From contig NC_045145.1 of NCBI RefSeq assembly GCF_008831285.2, forward strand, positions 14,028,040-14,092,039: a DNA stretch of 64,000 bases, given 5' to 3'. Shown here in pieces: positions 13,202-25,006 of this stretch (its first letter is position 1; every line of letters starts with the position of its first letter). The notes under the pieces are model-generated. The model did no database searches. It had not been told where the DNA came from and saw only the letters and a list, made by a program, of their open reading frames with translations. Made by a program: the position numbers and the translations under genes. Origin of the DNA: Nymphaea colorata. Taxonomy: Eukaryota > Streptophyta > Magnoliopsida > Nymphaeales > Nymphaeaceae.

Positions 13202-14355
13202 TTTCATGATTATTAAATCACACGCCATAACCTTATGTTTGGGTTTGAACCGAGTTGATGCACGAGTCATCATCCAGGCTGTTATATATCTTTTAAATTA
13301 AGCTGTTTATAAAGCAGGTGTGAAGAAGGTACACGCTGGCCTGACCCAGCCTTTAAATTAATAGTTGAGGTATGGTTTGGTGAATTAGCGAAGTGAGCAT
13401 TGAACATGTCTGGTTGAGTTTCACAGCCCTATTCAACAAACAGTCAAATTGTTTGAGAAAAGAGAAAGGGTACTCAAAAGAGGGGTACCAGAATCAGCTA
13501 AGGTAGTTTCCCAATTGTGTTCCCCATGCATTATTTACTTGTGCTGCGTCAATGGAGGAATGGTGTTGGTGCCTCCACCTGATGCCCTCGTCTTTCTCTG
13601 ATTTAACTTACTTAATTGGTTGCTTTGAAGTTTGATCTCAGCAGTAGCAGAGGGCTTTTCCTACTGCTGATTTAACCTCAGGCACTGAGGCGTATCTTCT
13701 TTTCCGAAGATTGGGTCCTTATTTTGTCGTTGACAATGCGGCTCTTATCAAATATGGAGGAACAAACTTTTGGGTAATAATCTCATACATGTGCCTTGCA
13801 TTTTCATTTTTCTTATATGGGTCTACCGCCGTTCTCTGTTGATCGTTGCTCTTTCGATGCAAAGACTGCTGGGAGTTAGCTCCCAACTCTTATTTCAAGT
13901 CAATCAATGATAAAAAATCAGGAAGGGAACAATACAAAGCATCGTGCAAAGAGCTAGGTCCTCTGGCCATTCAACCACCAGACACCACTTCCTCACAAAA
14001 TTTACAGAGAAAAGTAAGACCAGCAATTTTAAAACGTCGCAGTCAGGATTAATTTCTGCACGATCGATGAACCCTAGTTCTATTAATTTCTCTCTTTTGG
14101 CTACAAGCCCTACCTTCACCTTGTGTTCACAAGCTAATTATGCCTATAAAGTTAATTAGCTTAAGACTTCCAAACTGAAAGAGATCAAGAGCTCGATACT
14201 TAAACGTTATATACAGCCATAGATGTAATCTTGTAAGCAGCCTAAAATCCACAGCCTCTCTCTACCATTCGCAACCGATTGATAATTTTGAAGGGGATAT
14301 AATACACTGATCACAAAGCTGAACAATATAATATCACGCAAAAAACAAAAGACCA
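13201..14355. other. Intergenic with one orphan exon-like segment
   Basis: Apart from the exon-like piece at 13682-13772, listed separately, the small reading frames here (for example 13846-14052 plus and 13904-14119 minus) overlap each other and look like chance. No repeat ends were recognised. Confidence 0.4.
13682..13772 (+). pseudogene. Orphan exon-like segment, unknown protein
   Basis: A stretch of about 90 bases is open and protein-like, reading through AYLLFRRLGPYF and then ALIKYGGTNF. It is preceded by a plausible branch point and acceptor (ctgatttaacctcag) and followed by a donor (gg|gtaata). No convincing neighbouring exons were found, so it is probably a gene fragment left by rearrangement or captured by a transposon. 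I do not recognise the family. Confidence 0.35.
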
Positions 14356-15228
14356 TTTATATAACAAGACGGCTTCTGTTGTCAGGCTATCAGACGACAA
14401 TGTGAAATTGTCTCGACCAATTTAAAGTTGCCCATTTGACTAGACTAGTTATAATGAAAAGGGGGTTTCGAAGAAGACACGTCGGATCTAAATGACATGA
14501 AATTAAATTTGGTGAGTAAATTTATTAAGAAGCTCTACTTCAGTCATGAAAGTCTAGCCATTTAATTTAATTAAATCTTAAGCACTTGGTGTCGGGTAAA
14601 CATAGGCTGTTGATCTCTTCTGTCGAACGGCAACAGCAACGTCCGGTCCTTCCGATGCATGGAAGATGTTTGTTGTATGGAAAGATCCTGATTACAGTAG
14701 CACATAGCAAACAAAATGTCGTGCAAGAATGTAAGCACTGCTACCCTACTCATCATGATGGTCAGCGTCCGGTCTCTTGATTCAGTAGACAATGGGAAGC
14801 ACAGAAAACATTTTGAATTTGAAGGGCTCGACGCTCTTTCAGATTTGTTGTTTCCCCAAACCATCGCCCCCAAATAGCGTTGGTATCGTAGTTTCAACAA
14901 AACCAGTCATGCTTTTATACATATACAGCCTTAAATGAAATGAAAATACTGAGAGGAGATAGAGAAAGTACCGTTCTTCAAAGGATTATGCCTCCGATCT
15001 CTTGCCAAATATGCTGAATCTTAATTCGCTTGAGCTCCAGGGTCCTCCTCATTCGCCAAACCTCTCTCTCTCCACCCCTCCCCCTCCGTCTCATGGAGGG
15101 TCCCTTTCCGTGAGGGTTGATTCCTATTTATAGTTAGTTAAAGGTACTCTTTGACGATCGATCACCTTAAATCGTTAAATATGTATACTATTGTTTACGA
15201 GGTTAATTAAATAGGTTACAAAAGAAAA
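14356..15228. repeat. Duplicated segment, copy 2 (partner 1-875)
   Basis: Second copy of the segment at 1-875, same orientation, homologous from 'tttatataacaagacgg' to the shared 'ggttaattaaataggtt' end. It lacks about a dozen bases relative to copy 1 near 14695-14705. The small plus-strand frame beginning at 14716 is open for 53 codons here but stops after 41 codons in copy 1. It has a modest hydrophobic start; I would not call it a gene without transcript support. Confidence 0.8.
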
Positions 15229-16455
15229 AACATTGGGCAATTGAAAGCTTTAGTATTTTCTTCTTTTCGGAGCAAGTCCAACTCAGTGCTGTTAATTTGA
15301 GTAAATAAATGATAGACACATCCAATCATTTCAATCAAAACGACCACTCGGGAGTGGTTGGAATAGATCCTTTCTCTTCTGTCCACACTTATATACATAA
15401 AGACTACAGTGCTGCATGTGAAGCGTATATGATATGTTGGCACTGCATTCATGCATTTGCAGAGTGACCGGAAATGTTCTCTTATTTTTCGCCTATATTT
15501 CTCTATTTACGGGTTCATTAATGGTCAACAAGGATTATCAAAATGCTAATTCACATGGTGCAGCATAACTAGACTTGTATGTGTTCGCCCTCGATTCAAT
15601 CCTTCATACATTCTCCGCACAATGAAAACAATACTGCTTAAGTGCATGTCTGTTTCTATGCATGGCGTGCTCCTAAGTTCAATTAATTCGTGCGCCACTT
15701 ACAAAGCCTGTTGTTAATTAATGAAAGAGGTGCCAGCAGAAGTACCTTTGCAAGAAATTTCTTCAAATCACACGCTTTGCTGGAGAGTTGAAGTTTTGAT
15801 TTCAAGTTGTAAGATTAAACAACTTTTGAATTGAACTGGTTGCAAATTAAACATTCCAGGTATATGGCGTCACGCAGTAATAATCCAATAACCATAAAAG
15901 AAATCCTTGATAGTGTTTCCGAGTGACAACCATTGACATATTTTGGCTTCGCGAAACACATATATGAGTTTAACCAGCTAGAAAATTCCAAACTAAGAAA
16001 AAAGGCGGAAATTATTTGTAGGAAGTAAATTTACGGTGGCATTTTTAGTTACTTAACCAGGATAGATAATGACTAAATTAACAAACATAGTTACTTTAAT
16101 GTATACTTGTTAACAGAATGACTCACGTACTAATAATGCACAAGGTAGACATTAATTTGTAAACGCGAATACGTCAGCAACTATTTCACAAACATGTATG
16201 GTAAAAATAATGTCACATAACCTAAATATAAAATAGAATATATGATTTGACGTTGAGCGACTGAAATTTCAGTAGCAGAGGTAGAGTTTTTCTTTCTTTA
16301 GAACGAACGAAAAAGACAAAACTAAAGTTGTCACCACGTCATCTCGTCACGTCCATCAAACTTCTGTTCCTTTAAGTATAAATATAGAATTTTACAAAAA
16401 AAATAAGATTAATTTTTCAGTGGCATCAAGAAGCCAAAATTGGTCCAAGACGAAG
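15229..16455. other. Intergenic, nothing recognised
   Basis: AT-rich sequence without a supported gene or repeat. The frame at 15216-15452 (minus) has no family resemblance. Confidence 0.45.
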
Positions 16456-16699
16456 AATGCCCCCAAATGAACCTACAGAAATTTAATGAGAGGAAAGATC
16501 CACAGATATGAGTTAAGAAAGAAAAAACACTTGAGCAAGTGCATTCTCAAGAGGATCGATGGTCTGAGTTATTTATTCAATAGCACATCCGACTGCCTAT
16601 TTCGATTGATTTGGAAACTTTCTGCTTACTCACGATGTGGGTTTAAGGACTGGTGCAGAGTTAAGAGTGGGCAATGAACTTGGAGCAGGCAACGCAAGA
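16456..16699 (+). pseudogene. Relic of a MATE gene: intron 4 end plus exon 5 start
   Basis: This matches 22786-23035 of MATE gene B: the last 200 or so bases of intron 4, the acceptor, and about 40 bases of exon 5. The shared intron phrase 'ctcaagaggatcgat' and the exon phrase 'caatgaacttggagcaggc' are identical apart from scattered changes. The coding part starts at 16659 and encodes a degraded start of the [11 protein letters not shown] block; similarity stops abruptly at about 16700. No other exon of this copy was found, so it is a truncated duplicate of gene B or of a lost sister. Confidence 0.85.
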
Positions 16700-17180
16700 T
16701 TTATCTCTTCTGTTTTGTCGATTCAGTACATAGGCGCAAATGAGAAGGTGAAATAGGACCGTTATCTACCATGTTCGCACTTTGATATGTCTACGGATGG
16801 TGGCTTTGCACTAGCCAATTTTCTTAGTGCCCTGAATGTAGGCAGCAGAGTATCTGGTTCTGACTTGAGAAGATTTTGCAGTCGAGCCAATGCATGTAAA
16901 TCTTCTATGTATCATTTCAATATATATGATGCCACATGTAAGTAGATCCTCTTGCTTCTTGATTGAAATATAGGGATAAACACGAAGGGGAAGAACAGGA
17001 CCATAATGTCCATGGAAGTGTAGTAACATATTTTTTTTATAGCAAGCAAATCTGACCATCCAAAAGCATAGCAATTTCTTTTATCATAAAAAAAAAATAT
17101 GAAGTTTTAATCTGGACATGTTTTTTATTTTGTGAAACGTTCATTACCGATTTCTCAAGGGGGGGGGGGGGGTGATTATT

Positions 17181-17193
17181 CACTACAAGAAAT
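17181..17193 (+). mobile_element. Possible CACTA transposon terminus
   Basis: The sequence CACTACAAGAAAT is very close to the terminal inverted repeat of plant CACTA (En/Spm-like) elements, CACTACAAGAAAA. It directly follows a run of 14 G. The inverted partner (ending TTCTTGTAGTG) was not found in the following kilobases, so this would be a truncated element or a chance match. Confidence 0.35.
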
Positions 17194-17479
17194 TAGGGGT
17201 TCGAGAACATGTGTTTGTAATGCGTTACTATGGGAATACATTTTCCCGTTACAGATGATATAGGCGGGAAACAAATATTTCCTCACCCGCGTCCCTTCTT
17301 CTCCCTCATCTCTTCCCTCTCCTTCCCCGCCTTTCTCTTTCTCTTTCTCTCCCCCCTTCCCGTCTCCACTCTCTCTCTCTCTCAATCTCACCCCTTTTCG
17401 TTTCTCTCTTTTCCTTCACAGACGCTCTCCCTCGCATCACATCTCTCTCGTTGTTCTTCCCCTTTCTCGCCTCTCTAAG

Positions 17480-17495
17480 ATGGCCATGGCTGTAG
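17480..17495 (+). other. Possible short first coding exon after a CT-rich leader
   Basis: A 150-base CT-rich stretch typical of plant 5' UTRs ends in an ATG-containing piece, ATGGCCATGGCTGTAG, followed by a strong donor GTAAGG. Joining it to the next exon-like piece (about 17698) gives an immediate stop, so if this was ever a gene it is degraded or the next exon lies elsewhere. Confidence 0.25.
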
Positions 17496-20400
17496 GTAAG
17501 GGCACGATGACCATGATATATGAATTCAAAAAAGTGGAGATTTTTTATTCGATTTCATTTTATTGTGCGCGAGGTTTCCCTTTCTCGTGACATTTTTCAT
17601 TCCTCATGAGGATGTCCCTTTCCATGGAGAAGCTTAAGGTTGAGAAGAAGGGCTTATAGAGGTTGATCGATCAATAGCTTCAATGCAGGGTAAAGTGGCT
17701 GCCGATGGCAGGTTGGCATGCTGGATGGGACAAGCCCATTTCACACAAAGGCATATACCAAGGTAGTAAATTTGTATATGTTTCTACTTCCTAAAGGTTC
17801 CATTGATCCAAAATACATTTTGGACTGACATTTTTATTCTTTGATCGATCTGGAGAGTCTTACTTTCGAACCTTTAACATTTTGTTTGGGACTTGCATGG
17901 TTGCATCTGATGGATGATATGGGACATTTAAGGAAGATGTATTCCCAAACGTGAATTCTATTCTCATTCTAGACCCTATTATTTGCTTTAATTATGACTT
18001 CCCTATTGGACTTGTAGCACGAGTATAGTTTCATTTTCACACCTAGAATTTAGTTGGTACTAATTTAGAGAGACAAACTGAATTCTGTAGTTCGCAAACA
18101 TGGCTTTGTGTCTTTTAACCAAAGGACCCTAGGTTGAAGACCAATTAGTGTGTGTGTGTGTCTATATGTATACATATCCCTGAGCTATGATATTGTTCAT
18201 GGCATCTGGACTCCAATCCCTTCAGTTGTCAGCATCTATGTTTTTCCTTGCTGATTTTAGATATTTATTATTCTTTTTGTTGCAAATAAAATTATTTTTG
18301 CTTCCAATTGACAACAAATGAAGGATTACATAGCTACACCTAAATCTAATGGATATAAATGCCTCCATACTACAGTGATACCATCTAAGTCACCTGGGTA
18401 CGTGAGTTAGGTGCCCACACGTGCTACATAATGTGACATTTTATGTAGATGATTTGGTTTTCATATGTTGCTTTGTGAAATATGATGATCTCCGATTCTC
18501 CATACATTTAGAGGAATGTGTGGAACCGTTTGCGAAATGGCCTTTTATGCTGACTATATTATTATAGTTGTTTATGTATATTTTAATGTATCAGGAAATT
18601 ATAATGATTATTTGCTAAAATAAATTTTAGTAACACGTTTACAATGGTACTAAAAATTAGGTTGCCCATAACACAAGTTAAAATGTTACTAAAATGCACG
18701 CATGAGACTTGTAATGACTTTTTGTAATGCGGGAGAGTTGTTAGCAAAATTGGATGTTTGACTTGGCCATATTTCAGTCTGTTGCTGGAAGCCAAATTGG
18801 GATGTTTTTGGTGCCACTTCGTTGATGATAGTAACCAAAGCCTCTCCCTTCTTTTCTTTTTGCCTCCTATTATTCATGCTACTGCTTGTAAAAATTTTCG
18901 TGGCACTAGAGAAAGAAGGAGGTTGGTTGTCAAGAAGCTTTGGCCTTGGAGCCGGTGCAATGGGCGTATCTAGTTGGGCCAATTTCAGCTCAATACATAC
19001 AGAGCATTTTAGAGTCCACTACGGTCACCCTTATGTCCAAGGTTTGGAGAGACTTCTTTTTTCCATCTTCTGTTTCATTTGTTTTTCCTATATGGCGTCC
19101 GATATGTTGTTAGCAGCAATTTCTTACCGCCTAGCAGATATTTCATTTGTAGATCGACCTGTCGATCTTCACACTATATATGCCTAGATGGGTTGTTCGT
19201 ATATGAAACATTAATTGCAATTGAAGTTTGAGGTACAGTGGTATACTGTCCAATCTTTCTAATTTCTAGCTCTAAGCTCAAAGGAAGCTCCAAAGAAGTG
19301 CTGATTTCCAATGTTCCATCGCTTCTGCAGTAAAAGTGGCAAGAACTCGTTCATGGTGGATTATAGGTACTTGTTTCTGCTTTGGAATACAGCATCTTCT
19401 TGCATCCATGTTGTTTTTCTTGGAAATGTGTTAGATCTAAGGAAAAAGTATTTCGAGCATATATAGGAAATCAAGAAAAGTAGAAGGGGGAAAAAACCTG
19501 TTTTAATGTTTTTTGGAAAGTTGCTAAATTTCATATTTTTACTGTTTATTTTCCATTTGAGTTTTTGATTACCTTAACATCTACCCACCATATTTTCCTA
19601 TATTTGTGCTTGTCTTTCCAGTTCCAGGTTTTTCAAACAAAAGGTCCTTCCTACGCCAAGGGTCCCCAACATTCCAGTTTTCTGAAAGTGGTCGATAGGG
19701 ACCTGTCTACACTGCACACCCCCATGTGACATACTCAGGTCTAATAAATGTATTCATCCAAAATTACTCAAATCAGCCTCCAGTTACATCGGTTGCTACG
19801 TACATATTAAAATTGTAATATCATGTTCCTAAAGATGACTTAATAGTAAACGAATAATTATTTTTTTCATTGGTAAATAAATATTTTCTTGAGTCCTTTT
19901 TTTGAGCCGATGATCCAACACCCTATAAAGGGGAAAACTTGGGACAAGCCATGACCAAACTAAGCTCTACACAACAATACTGCTACAGGGAAACATCTAT
20001 AGTTTTACCTTTGCCATTACGTTAGCTAGGGTAGCTCGTAATCGAACATACGTCAGGTTACAGTGGCTGTCCACTTCACTTCCTCCTTTCAGGGTCCAGG
20101 GCCTGTTCCGTGCAGCCCTGCCTCATGCTATTCTCTGCATTTTAGTTGGAGCGTCCCACTTGTACCAACCTGATGTTCCAACTTTCATGCATTCAAACAA
20201 AGAGAAAACAGTCATTTTCAAGTTATCTTGCTTTGTTTCCTTTGATCTCATATGTTATCTGCAATCTCCGACCCTCGTTTCCACTCTGCCACTCCATCTG
20301 CATCACCGTTTAATTACTTTCACCTGCCTGTTTCTAAAACTCAAGGTTTGCCTTCTGTTTGCGTTGAAAATGAAAGTCCAAAGAAATTTTAGGGAGGGCA

Positions 20401-20699
20401 CTAGGTACAATGACTCAATTTTTACGTTTTTCAAAGGACCTCCAATTTAAGCAGTATATGTGGGCTCCTTGTGGGGCAACTTCCTCACCGGCCACACCTG
20501 CCTCCGCTATTGCTAGGCTACCATGTAGATTGCATTTAAATGCTCCATTTCAATCGAAAGGTCACCCAGTCATGGTTCCCTTTTCCTTTTTCTTGTTTCC
20601 AAAGGAGCGAGGATATGCCGTATGGGGGTTATTGAATCTTGCTTCTTGAACGTTGCGTATTCTAACTATAAACTGCCAGTCTTTCTGTAAGCGCAAGAA

Positions 20700-22054
20700 A
20701 TGGTGCAGCCTGAAGCAAACATCCCATTTTTAGATAATGGCAGGACGAGTGATGCTCCTCTATCGGTGCAGAGGACGCTGGTAGAGTCAAAGAAGCTCTG
20801 GCGATCCGCCGGACCGGCTGTATTCAGCAGGCTAGCGATGTATGGGATGAACGTGGTCACTCAGGCCTTTGTCGGTCACCTGGGCGATCTGGAGCTCGCC
20901 GCTATCTCTATCGCCAACACTGTAATCGTGGGGCTCAATCTGGGGTTGATGGTAATGTCTCTTGCCCCTCTTCTCGCTTTTGGAGTTCTTTCATTCGACA
21001 TCTGCACACTCACGCCTTCCATGGAATTTGAAAGATCAGAGAGAACACTTTTTTTATGAGTAGAACTTACTACAGAAAGTGTACTGTGCACTTTCTATCT
21101 AAAACTATTGTTTTTTTCTCTGTAATATTCCGGCTAAATTTTAGTTCAAAATGAAAGAACTTCCTCACTCAGATATTCAATGTTCTTTTTCTAGGATATC
21201 TAGGGAGAGTAAGATTTAGTAACTCTTTCTTTCTCTTGTTTTTTCGATGCCTGGTGATCTGCTTCCTTATGGAGGAACGCTTTGAATCTGATATTTCATC
21301 CAGATTTTTTAGCCAGCGACCTGTGATCTCGATCGGCCTCGTTTTTTAAGATTAATGTGTCCAAATCTCTCTCATTGCTCAGCCATCTATATGCCCCTGT
21401 TTCTCTATCCACATAATGTGATTTCAGTTCATGTTTCCTCCATTAAAAGAAAAAAAGGAACTCTGCACAATAGGATTTGTTGCTAAATGAATGTGGGGAT
21501 GGTTTTGACAGTTGGGGATGGCAAGTGGATTACAGACACTCTGTGGCCAAGCATTTGGCGCTGAAAGACATTACATGCTTGGGATCTATCTGCAGCGTTC
21601 TTTCATTGTGATGTTCATGTATGCCGTCCTCATGTTACCACTTTATATCTTCGCGACTCCAATCCTAAAGCTTGTTGGACAAACAGATGCTATCGCAGAG
21701 CTTGCTGGTTCCTTGGCTCTTTGGTTCATCCCTCAACAATTTGCCTTTGTTTTCTTGTTCCCATTGCAGAGATTCCTACAGTGCCAATTGAAAAATATCA
21801 TCATTGTTTGGGTTACTGCCATTGCTTTCACAGTACACTGTGTCTTGAGCTGGCTTCTCATTTACCATCTAAACTTTGGGCTTGTTGGAGCAGCTGTTAG
21901 CCTTAATATTGGGTGGTGGTTACCGGCTATTGGACTATTTCTATACATGGTTTTTGGTGGCTGCCCTCAAACTTGGACTGGTTTTTCAAGAGAAGCAACT
22001 AAAGGCCTTCGGGAATATGGGAAACTATCTACTGCTTCTGGCGTCATGATATGG

Positions 22055-22089
<35 letters not shown>

Positions 22090-23823
22090 GTGTTTGTATA
22101 CACACACACACACACTCTTATGATATCTGTGTAGTTATTGTTGAATGCATGTTTACTGTGTTGGCTGAAATAATGGACTACTTGTTGACTTATCTTGTGA
22201 TGTTTGTAGTTTGGAGAACTGGTATTACAGAATCTTGGTTATATTGGCTGGCAACCTAAAGAACGCGGAAATTGCAATAGATGCCCTTTCCATATGGTTA
22301 GAGATTTGGATATTGGAACTGAACTCTTCATTTTTTTGCTTTTCTTTAATATTTCAAGTCTTTATTATATGTTGATTTCTGGTTTCTATATTTGAAAATC
22401 AGCATGAATATCAACAGTTGGGAAATGATGATTCATCTAGCATTCCTGGCAGCAACCGGGTATGTTTTTTGTACTGGCTTTTGGCTTATGTGCCGTGAAA
22501 GTGGAAGTGAATATAAGGGAAATACATTTTAAAGCACAGAATTGTCCTTAAACTAAAATATGGTGGTCCTGGTGCTTAAGTTCTGTTACGTCTCTGATTT
22601 TCTAGAAAAATCCTACACTTGCGATCATCCATCATCTCAAGTCTGATCTAAATTAATGCAGACGACTACCACGCTCTCTGTTTCCTGAGAGTAGTTGTGT
22701 AATGTCATGAAAAACTAGAGAATGATACTCCGCTAAACCCTCATGTTGATTCTAGGCCAGATGTGATCCATTCCTCGGATAAGGTCACATGCCCCTAAAT
22801 GAACCGATAGAAATTTTATTGAGTGCTAATGAGATGAAGGGTCCACAGGTATGGGTTAAGAAAAAAAAAAAACTTAATAAGTGCATCCTCAAGAGGATCG
22901 ATCGTCTGAATTATTTATTGAATAGCACATCCCACTGCCTATTTCCATTGATTTAGAAACTTTCTGCTTACTCATGATGTGGGTTAATGACTGGCGCAGA
23001 GTTAGAGTGAGCAATGAACTTGGAGCAGGCAATGCCAGAGGGGCAAAGTTTGCGAGCATCGTCTCAGTGGCAACGTCAGCAGCAATAGGACTCTTCTTCT
23101 GGATTCTCATCATAACCCTGCACAACGAATTTGCACTTCTATTTACCTCAAGCACCGCCGTCATCCATGCTGTATCAAATCTGGCCATATTGCTTGCCTT
23201 CACCATTCTTCTCAACAGCGTTCAACCAGTTCTTTCTGGTCTGAATTTCGACGGGTCTTTTTACCACAAGCAGCCAGCCAACTGAAGGCTGAGTTGACTC
23301 ATATTTTCCTTTTCATTATAGGTGTGGCAGTGGGTTCGGGATGGCAGGCTTTTGTGGCCTACATAAATATAGGTTGCTACTACTTTGTTGGTCTTCCTGT
23401 TGGTGCGGCACTTTGCTGGGTTTTCGATCATGGTGTGCTGGTATACAGCATCTTCTTCACTTTGTTTCCAGTTTGCTTTTTTTTTTTTTCCCTATTGAAT
23501 TCACACGCAACTATCGAGCTGAATTTTGGAGTACCACAATCTTAATTAGGGGCTTTGGAGTGGAATGATTGGAGGGACTGTTGTCCAGACATTAATACTG
23601 ACAACCCTCGTGATCCGTTGTGATTGGGAGAAGGAGGTAACTCTTCTCTTTTTCTCTTCCATCATGTCGTACTGCATCACTTTACATTTTGGCTAACCTT
23701 AGTTCTGCATTGAACGTTCAGGCCCAAAAAGCGAAAGACCGGGTCGTTAAATGGGGTGCTTCATGTCCGGCGCAGGAACCAGCAGATTTTCGCAGAGACG
23801 AAACCAATTACTCCAACCCATGA
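20700..23823 (+). CDS. MATE/DETOXIFICATION efflux transporter, gene B (8 exons)
   Basis: Proton-coupled efflux transporter of the plant MATE family and the only cluster member on the plus strand. Exons: 20700-20951, 21512-22053, 22210-22296, 22403-22459, 23000-23238, 23322-23440, 23550-23636, 23722-23823; all joins are GT-AG and in frame, 494 aa. Landmarks: [10 protein letters not shown] in exon 1, [11 protein letters not shown] at the start of exon 2 (Gln where the paralogues have Glu), [18 protein letters not shown] across the exon 2/3 join, [11 protein letters not shown] (Ser where the others have Gly), [25 protein letters not shown] and CDWEKE. The N-terminus is 27 residues shorter than in A and C, as in D and E. 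The tail after the last helix is hydrophilic (33 residues in exon 8). It faces gene C tail to tail. A CT repeat starts 4 bases after the exon 2 donor. Confidence 0.94.
22058..22085 (+). repeat. (CT)n microsatellite at a 5' splice site of gene B
   Basis: A 28-base CT run begins four bases inside intron 2 of MATE gene B, followed by a short CA repeat (about 22098-22112). Confidence 0.95.
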
Positions 23824-25006
23824 TAGGTTTCGATTATATTCTTGCCTCCATCGGGATATTAAGACTTTTCTTTAAGAACTAATGGTTTGTTTTCTTGCAC
23901 ATGTAGAATAAAATTGTTAATCAAAACAATAAAAAAAAAAGAAAGAAAGTATTTTCTGGTGTGGTGTTCATAACTTACATCCAGGACAGAAATACCGCTC
24001 ATCTTCTCAATTTTATTCCAGACAGCTATGCAGCTATAGACATACAACGATAAGGCAATATATGCATGTAAATAAAACCTTATTTCAAATGCGACGGTGT
24101 GCTCTATAGCGGTGGCTTGGACGTCACCGCTAGAAGGTCACCGGTAGGTCTTCACCGCTCTAAGTTGGACATGCAGGACACCCAACAACTAAAATTTACA
24201 ACCCACAAGACAACACTTATAAGCTTTGACAAAAATTTCAAGCTTTCCAAATAGCATGATCACATGATGTAGAGGTTTGTATCAGGCGATGGGTTCTTTC
24301 TACAACATAAGGCACACTTTTTAGCTTGTAAGAGTGGTTTCTTTCATGAGATACAATGACCATTATATAACCATACTCATGGAGGAATTGGTTTGAACTC
24401 TACCTTGCCACAAACTCAGATTAGTTCTAGTTGCTATTTTTTGAGGACGCATATATCTGTTCATACTTCAGTTTGCAATGATCACCTCTCATTCAATGAC
24501 ATCGACCTGTTGGTCAGAGGTAGTGATGATAATACACTAGATAGAGGTGGTAACATGATTGCCACTGTATAGTGAGGACTTGTTGTACAGTCCCCCTTTT
24601 TTTTTCATTCCTTCATTCGTTGGTTTGGTTATTCTTTTTGAATAGTAGATTGGCACCAGTTCATCGAAAAAAAAAATTATTGAGGAGCTCTTTGGAAGAG
24701 TCCATGTCCTGTGTATACACTCGTATGCATGAATAGTGATTATCAACGTCAAAGACACCCTCGATCTGCTTTATCGTATACGCTCTTTCTCCATTAGTTC
24801 GTGGCCACCAATGGCCTTATTGAACATGCAACAAACTCTCTCATGATAGATCTAACTGATCACTATCAGGAAAAGTAGGATAAGTTGCGATGTGACAACA
24901 TATTCGCAGTCTGCATCCTGTAGTTCCTGATCCCTCTCATTCGCGTATGAAGGATCACACATTTGCAGAGAACCTCCAAGAAGAGCTTCTCGATGTGTCG
25001 CTGAGA
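23824..25006. other. Convergent intergenic region between MATE genes B and C
   Basis: Holds the 3' flanks of B and C. It includes a dispersed repeat at about 24100-24400, listed separately, and no gene. Confidence 0.6.
24100..24400. repeat. Dispersed repeat, copy 1 (partner 42305-42625)
   Basis: About 300 bases match 42305-42625 in the same orientation, including 'aaaatttacaaccca', 'aaaatttcaagctttc', 'gatgggttctttc' and 'tttctttcatgagatac'. Both copies carry 'ctatagcggt' and 'caccgct' phrases at their left side. There is no coding capacity, so it is probably a non-autonomous element or a fragment of one. Confidence 0.75.

Larger units (their letters stand above)
16700..20699. other. Intergenic with scattered exon-like and transposon-like pieces
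   Basis: The region holds a 14-G run (17159-17172), a CACTA-type terminal motif (17181), a CT-rich 5'UTR-like stretch with an ATG and a donor (17330-17502), and several short open pieces bounded by plausible splice signals. Those lie near 17698-17762, 18778-18830 and 18988-19040. None could be joined into a continuous protein and none matches a family I know. The remaining sequence to gene B is AT-rich. The promoter of gene B must lie near its right end, but no clear TATA box was picked out. Confidence 0.4.

Noticed and set aside
18822..19187. 121-codon plus-strand frame with hydrophobic start
   Set aside because: Composition and lack of motifs suggest chance; better splice-bounded pieces overlap it in other frames.
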